Positions 15,813 through 24,457 of a DNA stretch of 38,432 nucleotides are shown one piece after another. The DNA is from Calditrichaceae bacterium. Lineage in GTDB: Bacteria; Calditrichota; Calditrichia; Calditrichales; Calditrichaceae. Made by a program: the position numbers and the translations under genes. The stretch spans positions 1 to 38,432 of the forward strand of contig JANTHG010000008.1 in assembly GCA_024762535.1 (NCBI GenBank), read 5' to 3'. Within the stretch, counting starts at the first letter, position 1, and each line of letters starts with the position of its first letter. Below the pieces are notes generated by a model. The model was not told where the DNA came from and searched no databases. It worked only from the letters and a program-made list of their open reading frames with translations.

Positions 15813-18314
15813 ATGGCAAAGAATCCAAAGAAAAAAAGTAAACCGCAGTCTAAAGCACAAAGCGGTACAAACACCTTCTCTTTTTCTACTTCCGCACAAT
15901 CCTGGTTATTGCTCGGTGTGATGGCTCTCTTTCTAATCATTTTGCTTAAACCGCTGGTCATCGACCATTTGTCCCCCCAGGGCGTGGACGTGGTGGGTTC
16001 CCTTGGCAAAATGCACCAGCTCAACGAATTTCATAAAAAGACCGGCGAACAGGGCTTGTGGAATCCTAACATCTTTGCGGGCATGCCCGTGTATCACCGG
16101 CTCAGTCCGCAGGCTTATTCCTTAGACAACCTTATCGGCTTGTTCAGCCGTTGGTTCAGTAGTGTGTTTATGTATCTGCTGTTAGGCGCGGTAGGTTTTT
16201 TTGTGTTGATGCGCTATTTAAACATGCCGCCTTTGCTGGCTTTTTTCGGGGCCATACTTTTTGTGATGATGCCGCATTACAAATCGCTTTATCTCGAAGG
16301 GCATATGTCCAAACTACGCGCGCTTATGTACCTGCCCTGGATTTTCCTAACCTTCCGTTATTTTCTGGATAAACGCACTGTTTTGGCAGCCGCGTTGTTT
16401 GCTCTTTCTTTTGGATTGCAAATCCGGACCCAGCACTACCAAATTGTGTTTTACAGCGGACTGATGGTTTTTGCCTTAGGTGTATATCCGCTTCTTAAAG
16501 ATATTTTTGATAAAGAATACACCCGCTTTTCCAAAGCGGTGGGACTGCTGCTTGTTTCATTGATTCTGGCTCTGGCTATGGCTGCGCAGCCTTTGTTTTT
16601 GGCTAAAGAATATCTGCCCTACTCCAAACGCGGTAAAACCACTATTGAGGCCAATCAGCAAAAAACAAGCGCTAAAAATAACGGCGTTTCCATGAAATAC
16701 GCTACTCAGTGGTCCACCCATCCGGCGGAGCTTGCCACCTGGCTGGTGCCGCGCTTTTATGGCGGTATGTCCGGCGAAACCTACCAGGGAAGCCAGTACA
16801 AACAATTAAAAGGCCGCGCCATTCCGGGTTATTGGGGACACATGCCTTTTACCCAGAGTTATGAATATATGGGCGTGTTGTTGCTGCTTCTGGCTCTGCT
16901 TGGTTTTGTGGCTTTTCGCAAAGAAAAGATGATTTTGAGCCTGTTTCTGTTTGCCGTATTTCTTATTCTGCTCTCGTTCGGGCGGCATTTCGAATCTTTT
17001 TACAGCCTGTTCTACCATTACATGCCCTTCTTCAACAAATTCCGCACGCCTATGATGAGTGTGGCGGTTACCTATTTTATTTTCACGATTCTGGCCATGT
17101 ACGGATTCAAATATCTGGCTGAAATCCGTAACGAAGACAAAAGCTGGCAATCCTATAAAAGCATTTTGTACAGCCTGATTGGTCTTTTTGCGCTTGGCGT
17201 GATTTTCTGGCTGTACGGACAGAGCGCTTCGTTTGTTAAGACGGGCGGCGAACCGTACCACGGTCAAACCCTGCAAATGATTCGCAATATCCGTTCCGAA
17301 TTTTTTATGAACGACCTGACCCGCTATTTTATTCTAATACTGCTCGGCGGCGGTGTGTTAATCGCTTATTTAAAGAAAAAGATTCCCTTTGGCGTTCTTA
17401 CCTTGATTTTGGGCATCCTGGCTGTGGCGGACCTGGTACAAATTCAATCCCGTTCCCATAAAGATTATCAGAATATCAAACGCATCGAACGACAGTATTT
17501 CCGCCAAACGGCTACAGACCGTTTCCTGCTTTCGGACCACGAGACCTTTCGCATATTTCCGTTGGGTAAATTATTCGGCGATAACCGCTGGGCCTATTAC
17601 CACCAAACCATTGGCGGATACACGCCTATTAAAATGTACACGATTGAAGAATTGGTGGAGAAAAATATTTACAACGGCCCGGACGCCCAATTACCGATTA
17701 ACTGGAACGTTCTTAAAATTCTCGATGTAAAATATGTAGTCGCTCAACAACCGTTAAACAGCCCGCATCTGCAGCCCGCTTTCACGGATAAAGCCGGGCG
17801 GCTCTACACTTATCTTTTTAAAGAGCGCCTGCCGCGCGCCTTTTTTGTTTCCGGATTCGAAGTCATTCCGAATGAACACAAACGGTTGCAAACCATCAAC
17901 AGCGCCGCGTTTAATCCGGCAAAAACGGCCATCCTGGAAACAAAGCCCGCACAGCCGTTTTCAGCGCCGGATTCTGCTTTTGCCAAACTGAAGGCATTCA
18001 GCCCCAACCGAGTAGATTTTTCTGTGTACACCGATAAACAGGCATTGTTGGTACTATCCGAAGTCTACTATCCGCCGGGCTGGAAGATTTTTATGGACGA
18101 TACACAGGTAAAGGATGTGTACAAAACCGACCACGCCATTCAGTCGATTGTGGTGCCGGCCGGAGCGCACAAAGTGAGCCTGCGTTTTGAACCGGATTCC
18201 TATTTTAAAGACATCCGCATTGCCACGATTTCCAGCTGGCTTTTGTATCTTGTTATCATACTTTCTTTGGTGCAGATGTACAGGGAGAAGGGGAGAAAAA
18301 AAAGTAAGAAGTAA
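15813..18314 (+). CDS. YfhO-like large integral membrane protein
   Basis: 833 residues with about 12 membrane segments after a basic N-terminus (MAKNPKKKSKPQSK). A long periplasmic loop after the first span carries GLWNPNIFAGMPVYHR, where GT-C enzymes have acidic residues. The C-terminal 200 residues form a soluble beta-rich domain with YYPPGWKIFMDD, a hallmark of the YfhO family. Family members resemble GT-C polyprenyl-phosphate-sugar transferases. The preceding GtrB-like gene would supply exactly such a donor, so the two genes probably work in sequence. It is last in its operon, and no clear terminator follows. The soluble domain may bind acceptor. Confidence 0.85.
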   Translation: MAKNPKKKSKPQSKAQSGTNTFSFSTSAQSWLLLGVMALFLIILLKPLVIDHLSPQGVDVVGSLGKMHQLNEFHKKTGEQGLWNPNIFAGMPVYHRLSPQAYSLDNLIGLFSRWFSSVFMYLLLGAVGFFVLMRYLNMPPLLAFFGAILFVMMPHYKSLYLEGHMSKLRALMYLPWIFLTFRYFLDKRTVLAAALFALSFGLQIRTQHYQIVFYSGLMVFALGVYPLLKDIFDKEYTRFSKAVGLLLVSLILALAMAAQPLFLAKEYLPYSKRGKTTIEANQQKTSAKNNGVSMKYATQWSTHPAELATWLVPRFYGGMSGETYQGSQYKQLKGRAIPGYWGHMPFTQSYEYMGVLLLLLALLGFVAFRKEKMILSLFLFAVFLILLSFGRHFESFYSLFYHYMPFFNKFRTPMMSVAVTYFIFTILAMYGFKYLAEIRNEDKSWQSYKSILYSLIGLFALGVIFWLYGQSASFVKTGGEPYHGQTLQMIRNIRSEFFMNDLTRYFILILLGGGVLIAYLKKKIPFGVLTLILGILAVADLVQIQSRSHKDYQNIKRIERQYFRQTATDRFLLSDHETFRIFPLGKLFGDNRWAYYHQTIGGYTPIKMYTIEELVEKNIYNGPDAQLPINWNVLKILDVKYVVAQQPLNSPHLQPAFTDKAGRLYTYLFKERLPRAFFVSGFEVIPNEHKRLQTINSAAFNPAKTAILETKPAQPFSAPDSAFAKLKAFSPNRVDFSVYTDKQALLVLSEVYYPPGWKIFMDDTQVKDVYKTDHAIQSIVVPAGAHKVSLRFEPDSYFKDIRIATISSWLLYLVIILSLVQMYREKGRKKSKK

Positions 18315-18637
18315 GAAGTAGAAAGGGGGAAGTTAGTAAGTTGTTGGTTAGCGTCAGGAATACGGCAATCGCGAAGAACCAATGAATAAACCATAAACAA
18401 TATTCAACGCTTGCCCTCCTACCCCCTAAAAATGACCGTACATTCAGCATGAATGACTTTAAAGCTTAAAATATTTGAGTTTTAAATCCCCAATGAATCT
18501 TTATTTTCTCTTCTATTTATTTTTGCTCACAAACAGCTAATATTTTTGAAGCAATTGACGAGTTTGTGTATATTGGCGACGAAATAAATTAAACCGAGGC
18601 ACTCACTTTAATTTTTTATTTAACCGGAGGATAGATT
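18315..18637 (+). other. intergenic region upstream of the cytochrome gene
   Basis: 323 bp without a credible gene. The left end has a short direct repeat (AAGTAAGAAGTAAGAAGTAG). The right half holds a promoter candidate (18546-18574) and a strong ribosome binding site, GGAGG at 18626-18630, seven bases before the cytochrome ATG. No terminator for the upstream operon is obvious. Confidence 0.5.
18546..18574 (+). promoter_or_regulatory. candidate sigma-70 promoter of the cytochrome gene
   Basis: TTGAAG (18546-18551) and TATATT (18569-18574) are separated by exactly 17 bases and match the -35 and -10 consensus at 4 of 6 and 5 of 6 positions. The predicted leader is about 55-60 bases. Consensus-based only. 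Confidence 0.4.
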
Positions 18638-21199
18638 ATGAAGACCCGCTTTACCGCATGGGTCGGTTTGCTGGTTTTGCTTATCCCAGCATTTCAGGCC
18701 TTTGCGGATGAACATCCCAAAATTCCGCTACTCGATAAGAACGGCGACAATGTTATTGAAATGGCCAAAGCCCAGGGACAAAAACTGGTCATTAACGGCG
18801 TTACCTACTTCAAAGGCAATCCGTACAGTCCCGAACAAACCTGCGGCTCCTGCCACGATTACGAGGCAATTACTTCCGCTTACCACTTTCAGCTTGGCGC
18901 TACGGATATGGGAGACGACTGGGGTAAGAAACATCCTCAGTTCCACTATTCCCATCTTTTATCCGCCGGTCAGTACGGCTCCTGGTGACCGCCTTCTTAC
19001 CGCCAGTTGGCGCAAAAGAAGAATAAATCTCAATTAACTTTTGATATTGGCACCGCAGAAGAAGTAGCAACCTGCGCATCTTGTCACCCCGGCGGTGGCC
19101 CTTATGAATTTGACCGTAACGGGAATCGTCTGGATTCCGTAAACCCTGATGACGCACCTGCTTTAGACGGTGATTATTATACCTATTCATCCGATGAAAC
19201 CAAAGACGGCACTGCAGCCAAACCTCATAAATTTGACTGGCGCAAGTCCGGTTCCTTAGAAGCCGATTGTTTTACCTGTCATTTAGACCCGGACACCAAA
19301 CGGCTTACGGATGCCAACGGTGTTAAGCCTGTAACCTACAATCCCCGTATCCGCATTTTCGCCAAACGGGTCAACGGAAAAGCCGAAGCCATCTCTATGG
19401 GCATCTATCCCGGTGCCGGTTGGGAATCAGCCTTTACGTATTCCGATCCGCTTTCCCGCAGTAAAACAAAATTTGAAGCCGGTAAATTCTACAGCGATCT
19501 GGACAACCCAATGGCCGATTCGCGTAATTACCTGCGTCAGCCCTATGTGGAAGGCGAAGGAACACCGTTTACCGATTTACAGGCTAAACGTAAATTTTTG
19601 GGCAATTTCTTTACCGAAGCACCTTCCGGTGCTTTAATGGGTTGGGATAATAATCAGGATGGCTATCCTGTGACCTATGTAAAGCTTGAGAAGAATAAAG
19701 ATGAATTCGATGCCCTTGTTTACTACGAAGTGAGCGAATTCGACGAAGACGATGAAATCACCATTCCCGTGCTCAGCTCCAAAGATACGGAGAGCGGAGA
19801 CAACAAATGGACCCGGGTGTGCGGACAATGCCATGTGGGTGTAAAAGACCCAATCAACGGCAGCCTTCAGGTACGTACCTGGGGATTAGGTATGAAGGCG
19901 GATATCGTAAAACGGGCCGAAGTGTGGAATTTAGACCCGCAAACAGAAAAAGATCCCGGTTACGACGTTCACGCGGCCGCCGGTCTGGAATGTACCAGTT
20001 GCCATGCCAAAGGGAAACCGGATGGCGTGGATTGGGAAGACTATGTGACGGATGCAGATCATAATTTCCCCAAAGGCACGGACAGCGGCAACCATGTACG
20101 GGATGATCTGGATAATCAGCCGGGCCCAAAGAATTGCACGTATTGCCATATCCAGGAAGGCAGCGGCCCCGACCCTGCGGAAGCGCACGAAAACGTATTC
20201 GGCAGCGCTGCGCAATCTCATATAAAAGGTATTGCCTGCGAAACCTGCCATGTGCCGCAGGTTCGCTACTGGACCTTCCGCACCTTTGATTATTCCTTAG
20301 GCTTTACTTACAATTATGATAACCGTCATTTCCCAGGCCCCAACGGTAAAATGATGGATGTGATGCTAGCACCTTACTACGGCCCGATTCCGGGTTACGG
20401 CATGGGTAATGTGAGCTGGCTGGTTGGCCACAGAGATAGCGAAGATTTTTCTACTGATTTGCTGGCCCCGGTCGCCTATATGGAACCGGATAAAAGTAAT
20501 GACATGTACGGCCAGATGTACCAGCACATGACCGGCCAAAAAGGATTTGAATGGTCGCCACCTATGATTTATACCAAAAACAAACAGGGCGAACAGATTA
20601 CATTGGCTAATCCCATCACTATTCAAACCTGGTTTGACAAGACCCTTAAGAAAGTGCTCTATCCCAGAGAAATCAATGCGGCGATAAAAGGACATTTCTT
20701 CACACAAAAAGGGCAGCGTTACGCCTTGCTCAGTACCGGTGACAAAATCTATGATAAAACCGGTTATATGGGCCATCCGGATATGAAGCCGGAAATCAGC
20801 ACGCTGGACGATGTACAGAAAATGCGTAAAGCTCTGATTGAAATTCTGAAAAAAGAGGGTGAACAGAATCCGGATCCGGTGCTGTTCATTGGCGCGCATT
20901 ATTTCAAAATATCGCACGGCGTTCTGCCTGCGGATCAGGCGCTGGGCGCTAATGGCACCTGTACCGCCTGTCACGGTAAAAACGGACGCATTGAAGACCG
21001 GACGCTTGCCTTTACACCAAACAGCATCCAGGGCTTTGAAGAGGGCATCCAAAAAGGATTGATTATGATTGATCCGGAGGTCAACTATATCAAACCTGTT
21101 GATCTGGATGGTGACGGTACTGCCGATATCCTGGGCGCTTCTCAAAAAGAAGTACTGGAAAAAATGAAAGAAGAACTGCACGAAACAGAAAAGAAATAA
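18638..21199 (+). CDS. octahaem c-type cytochrome with probable selenocysteine at in-frame UGA (18986-18988)
   Basis: Read as one gene this is 853 residues. A signal peptide (1 to about 23, ending QAFADE) is followed by eight CXXCH haem-binding motifs at about 69-73, 146-150, 211-215, 395-399, 452-456, 500-504, 534-538 and 775-779. Codon 117 is UGA, in GQYGSW-U-PPSYRQLAQ. The frame continues without shift to TAA at 21199. The downstream part has no signal peptide and no Shine-Dalgarno before its first possible start (TTG, 19007), so it could not be exported for haem attachment alone. A SECIS-like hairpin follows the UGA. DKNGDN (about 33-38) and DLDGDGTAD (about 822-830) look like calcium-binding loops. 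It is probably a periplasmic or extracellular electron-transfer protein or reductase; the substrate is unknown. It is a single-gene unit with its own promoter and terminator. A nonsense mutation is the main alternative. Confidence 0.85.
18986..19021 (+). promoter_or_regulatory. SECIS-like element with its UGA codon
   Basis: UGA (18986-18988) is followed by outer stem CTTCTT (18993-18998) pairing with AAGAAG (19016-19021). Inner stem CGCC (19001-19004) pairs with GGCG (19009-19012), with a 2x3 internal loop between the stems. The apical loop is AGUU (19005-19008). It starts 16 bases after the UGA and has G in its second position. Bacterial SECIS elements are known to lie inside the coding region just after the UGA, with an apical loop roughly 16-37 bases away and a G in the first two loop bases. 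The match is by eye, not from a covariance model. Confidence 0.7.
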
Positions 21200-21233
21200 C
21201 TTTATCTGTTTTGAAATTGTTAAGATGTACAAT

Positions 21234-21266
21234 AAAAAAGCCTCACATTTCTTGTGAGGCTTTTTT
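21234..21266. terminator. bidirectional intrinsic terminator
   Basis: AAAAAA, then GCCTCACA (21240-21247), a 5-base TTTCT loop, TGTGAGGC (21253-21260) and TTTTTT. The 8-bp stem is perfect and flanked by A- and T-runs, so it works on both strands. It lies 35 bases after the cytochrome stop and about 107 bases after the end of the leftward RND pump gene, serving both convergent units. Confidence 0.9.
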
Positions 21267-21372
21267 ATAAGCTGCACACAGGGAAAAAGAAAATTCAAAT
21301 AATAAAAGACAAATTACAAGCTGAGCTCAATTCCCGCTTCCTAAAAAAAGTACGTAAAATCCAACAACCGAA

Positions 21373-24300
21373 CTACTTTTTCTTCCGATCTTCAAACACA
21401 TAGTAAAAAGCCGGAATAACAAACAGTGTTAAAAAGGTGGAAACCAGTAACCCGCCAATACTCACCACACCAAGAGGCTGACGCATTTCCACACCGGCAG
21501 AACCGACCCCGATCGCCAGAGGCAACATACCCAGAATAATAGCAATGGTGGACATGATAATCGGTTTCAGTTTGGTGGGACAAGCTTCAATAAGCGCATC
21601 CTTCACACCCATGCCCCGTTCGCGCACCAGTTGATTGGTATAATCCAACATCAAAATAGCGTTATTGACCACAATACCGATAAGCATAATAATTGCCATC
21701 ATAGAGGTAATGGCAAAGGAAATATGCGTGTAATACAGAGATGCCAGCACACCGATAATGGCCAGAGGCACCGTTAATAAAATAAAAATCGGTTGTATAA
21801 AACTCTCCAGAATGGCGGCAAGCAGCATGTAGGTCAGCAGCATGGCCAGCACAAACGCGAAGGACATATCGCTGATCATCTCCGTCATCATTTCGGCCAT
21901 ACCGGCCCATTTTATTTTATAACCTGCGGGGAATTCTATATCTTTCAAACGTGTTTCGATTTCTTTGGTTACATTCCCCATGGGTACGCCGGGCGCATTG
22001 GAACCGGTAAACTGAACCGCCACATATTTATCACGGTGAATAATCTTGGAATAACTTTTAGTGAAATGAATATCCGCCAATTGAGCCAGACGATACATCA
22101 CTCCCCTGCGTGACGGAATGGAAATACGGCCAATTTTATCCGGTGTATCTACGGAAGCATCGTCCATGGTTATGGTGATATCGTACTCTTCGCCCTTTTC
22201 CAAATATTTAGACGCTGTAATACCCGCGAGCGAGGCGCGCACGGTTAATGCCAACTCCTGAGCTGTGATTCCGGTTTCGGCCAGCATAGTCCGTTTAGGA
22301 ATGATTGAGATTTCCGGTTTCCCTTCACGCGAGCTTTGGTCCAGGTTAATCAGCCCCGGCACATCATGTATTTTTTCCATAATCTCTGTTTTAAGTCGGT
22401 TCACCACTTTTAGATCCTGACCCAGCAAAAAGAATTGCAAAGGCGCACCGCCGCCCATTCCGGATTTGTAATCCACTGTTATCAAACGCGCATTGGGAAT
22501 ATCTGAAAAGTCCTTCACAAAATGGCTGATATAATATTTTATTTTATGCTTACGCTGATCCACAGGGACCAGGTTCACATCCATCATAGCCATATTGGTA
22601 CCGGTATTTACATTACTGGTTTTGCCCAGCTCGGTTACTATATTGATGATGCCCGGATACTCTTTAATTTTTTCTTCCATTGCTTTAAGCACTTTACCGG
22701 TTTCGTGGATATTATATTCCTTAGGTAATTCCACGGTAATTTGCATCATGCCGTTATCGGACTGGGGCATCATGTCAAATCCGATCCGCGGGCCGTAGAA
22801 AATAACTGAAAGGATAAACAGGATAAAGGATACCGCAATAATTATGATACTCATGGTTTTATTGCGCAGGGATTTGGTTAGAATTTTACGATAAAAAGTA
22901 TCCCATTTCAGATAAAAGGCGTCCATTTTCTTAGCTAACCGTCCCGGGCCGCCCTCTTCTTTAATCATCAGAGACGCCAGCATCGGCGTAAGAGTAAACG
23001 AAAACAAAAGCGAAAACAAGGTGGAAAAGGAAGCTGCCAGCGCCAGTTCTTTCATGAACATTCCTACCATGGAAGACATGTTGGCAATGGGCAAAAACAC
23101 TACTACATTGGTCAGCGTGGCTGCCAAAACAGCTACCGCAATTTCCGTGGTTCCCTTTAAAGCCGCCTCTTTGGGGCCGTTCCCCATGTTTTTATGCCGG
23201 AAAATATTTTCCAGCACCACTACCGAATTGGAAACCAGCACACCCACAGAAACGGAAATCCCCATCAATGACATTACATTCATACTCATATCAAAAAACT
23301 GAAAGAGCAGAAAAGTGGAAATGATGGAAGCCGGCATGGACAACGCCACAATTATCGTAGAACGGATATTGAATAAAAACAGAAATAATACCAGCGATGT
23401 AAAGATCACACCAAGAATAATATTGCTCATGGTATCTTCTACAGTGCTGCGTGTAAAATTCGCCTTATCGCTGACAATGGATAAATTCATCCCCTTGGGC
23501 AGTTCCTTACGGATTTCCGGCAACACAGCGCGTACCGCATCTGAAACCACAATTTCATTACCGTCCGAACTTTTAACTATAGCCATACGCACCGCGTTGG
23601 AATCGCTCATTTGCGTGGCCGCGTCAAAATAAACAGTACGTTTGATGATATCTTTTCCGCTGTCTTTCACGTTGGCTATCTGGCTTAGTTTTTTATTGCC
23701 AAATACGGTAGGAATTTGCAGGTTGCGTAGTTCATCCACACTTTTGAATTTACCCTGCACCCGCGCCGAATATTCCTGATTGCCGATTTTAAATGAACCA
23801 CCGGGTAAATCGATATTTTGCGAACCAAGAATGCCCAGTAGTTGCGGCATGGAAATAAAATTTTTATAGACCACGCGATTCTTTAATTCTACCCGTATTT
23901 CTCGTTCCTGACCGCCGCTAATTTGTACTTCGGCTACACCGGGAATTTGTGCAAAACGATCTTTAAGCTTGCCATCCGCTAATTGGTACAAAACGCGTGG
24001 ATCAATATTATCGCCGCTTAGAATGATGTCCATAATCGGTTTGGCGTTTAAATCGATTTTCTGCACAATGGGCTTTTTGGCGTCTGTGGGCAACTGATTG
24101 ATAATCTGATCAACCTTGTCCTTCACTTCCTGATTGGCCACATCCACATCTTTGGTCAGTTTAAACTCCAGTACCGAAATGGCCACGCCGTCTAAGTTGT
24201 AAGATTCAATTCGTTTAATTTCACTGATAGTGGAAACCGCATCTTCCACTTTTTTGGTGATAAGCGTTTCATTTTCTTTGGGTCCCGCGCCGGGATATAT

Positions 24301-24447
24301 GGTTGTTACGGTTACATACGGTATTTCGACCTGCGGCATATTGTTCAGGTTCAGAGTAAAATACGCCAGACCGCCGAACAGAATAAACACAGAGAGTAAA
24401 ACGGTGGTAAGCACAGGGCGGTCCACCGAAAGTTTTGCCAGAAACAT
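21373..24447 (-). CDS. RND-family efflux pump inner-membrane protein (HAE1-like)
   Basis: 1024 residues, the usual RND length, with 12 membrane spans in two halves and two large periplasmic loops. It starts MFLAKLSVDRPVLTTVLLSV and has the porter-domain IYPGAGPKENE motif. In TM4, where AcrB has Asp407-Asp408, the sequence reads GVLVSNSVVVLEN, with Ser406-Asn407. In TM10 the AcrB Lys940 position falls in GIVVNNAILMLDY (Asn928-Asn929). The usual proton-relay residues are therefore missing, so coupling may differ. Family members export drugs, dyes or lipids through a tripartite channel. AGGAGG precedes the ATG. It is the last gene of a tetR-tolC-MFP-RND operon, with 10 bases to the membrane fusion gene. 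Confidence 0.9.
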   Translation of the reverse strand: MFLAKLSVDRPVLTTVLLSVFILFGGLAYFTLNLNNMPQVEIPYVTVTTIYPGAGPKENETLITKKVEDAVSTISEIKRIESYNLDGVAISVLEFKLTKDVDVANQEVKDKVDQIINQLPTDAKKPIVQKIDLNAKPIMDIILSGDNIDPRVLYQLADGKLKDRFAQIPGVAEVQISGGQEREIRVELKNRVVYKNFISMPQLLGILGSQNIDLPGGSFKIGNQEYSARVQGKFKSVDELRNLQIPTVFGNKKLSQIANVKDSGKDIIKRTVYFDAATQMSDSNAVRMAIVKSSDGNEIVVSDAVRAVLPEIRKELPKGMNLSIVSDKANFTRSTVEDTMSNIILGVIFTSLVLFLFLFNIRSTIIVALSMPASIISTFLLFQFFDMSMNVMSLMGISVSVGVLVSNSVVVLENIFRHKNMGNGPKEAALKGTTEIAVAVLAATLTNVVVFLPIANMSSMVGMFMKELALAASFSTLFSLLFSFTLTPMLASLMIKEEGGPGRLAKKMDAFYLKWDTFYRKILTKSLRNKTMSIIIIAVSFILFILSVIFYGPRIGFDMMPQSDNGMMQITVELPKEYNIHETGKVLKAMEEKIKEYPGIINIVTELGKTSNVNTGTNMAMMDVNLVPVDQRKHKIKYYISHFVKDFSDIPNARLITVDYKSGMGGGAPLQFFLLGQDLKVVNRLKTEIMEKIHDVPGLINLDQSSREGKPEISIIPKRTMLAETGITAQELALTVRASLAGITASKYLEKGEEYDITITMDDASVDTPDKIGRISIPSRRGVMYRLAQLADIHFTKSYSKIIHRDKYVAVQFTGSNAPGVPMGNVTKEIETRLKDIEFPAGYKIKWAGMAEMMTEMISDMSFAFVLAMLLTYMLLAAILESFIQPIFILLTVPLAIIGVLASLYYTHISFAITSMMAIIMLIGIVVNNAILMLDYTNQLVRERGMGVKDALIEACPTKLKPIIMSTIAIILGMLPLAIGVGSAGVEMRQPLGVVSIGGLLVSTFLTLFVIPAFYYVFEDRKKK

Positions 24448-24457
24448 GGAACCTCCT

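Noticed and set aside
16557-17276. Two leftward frames antisense to the YfhO-like gene
   Set aside because: The plus-strand frame has membrane segments and family motifs across this region; the antisense frames have neither.
18986-18988. UGA as a general sense codon (for example Trp) in this organism
   Set aside because: UGA ends the flippase-like gene at 3224 and brnT at 37666 exactly where neighbouring starts and overlaps require a stop; UGG is used freely for Trp.
19007-21199. The downstream part of the cytochrome as an independent gene starting at TTG
   Set aside because: It has no ribosome binding site and no export signal, although it carries seven haem-binding motifs, and it is in frame with the upstream part.
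20366-21298. 310-residue leftward frame antisense to the cytochrome
   Set aside because: It is the complement of a gene with clear haem motifs, its start lies beyond the terminator, and it has low-complexity phenylalanine-rich sequence typical of antisense frames.
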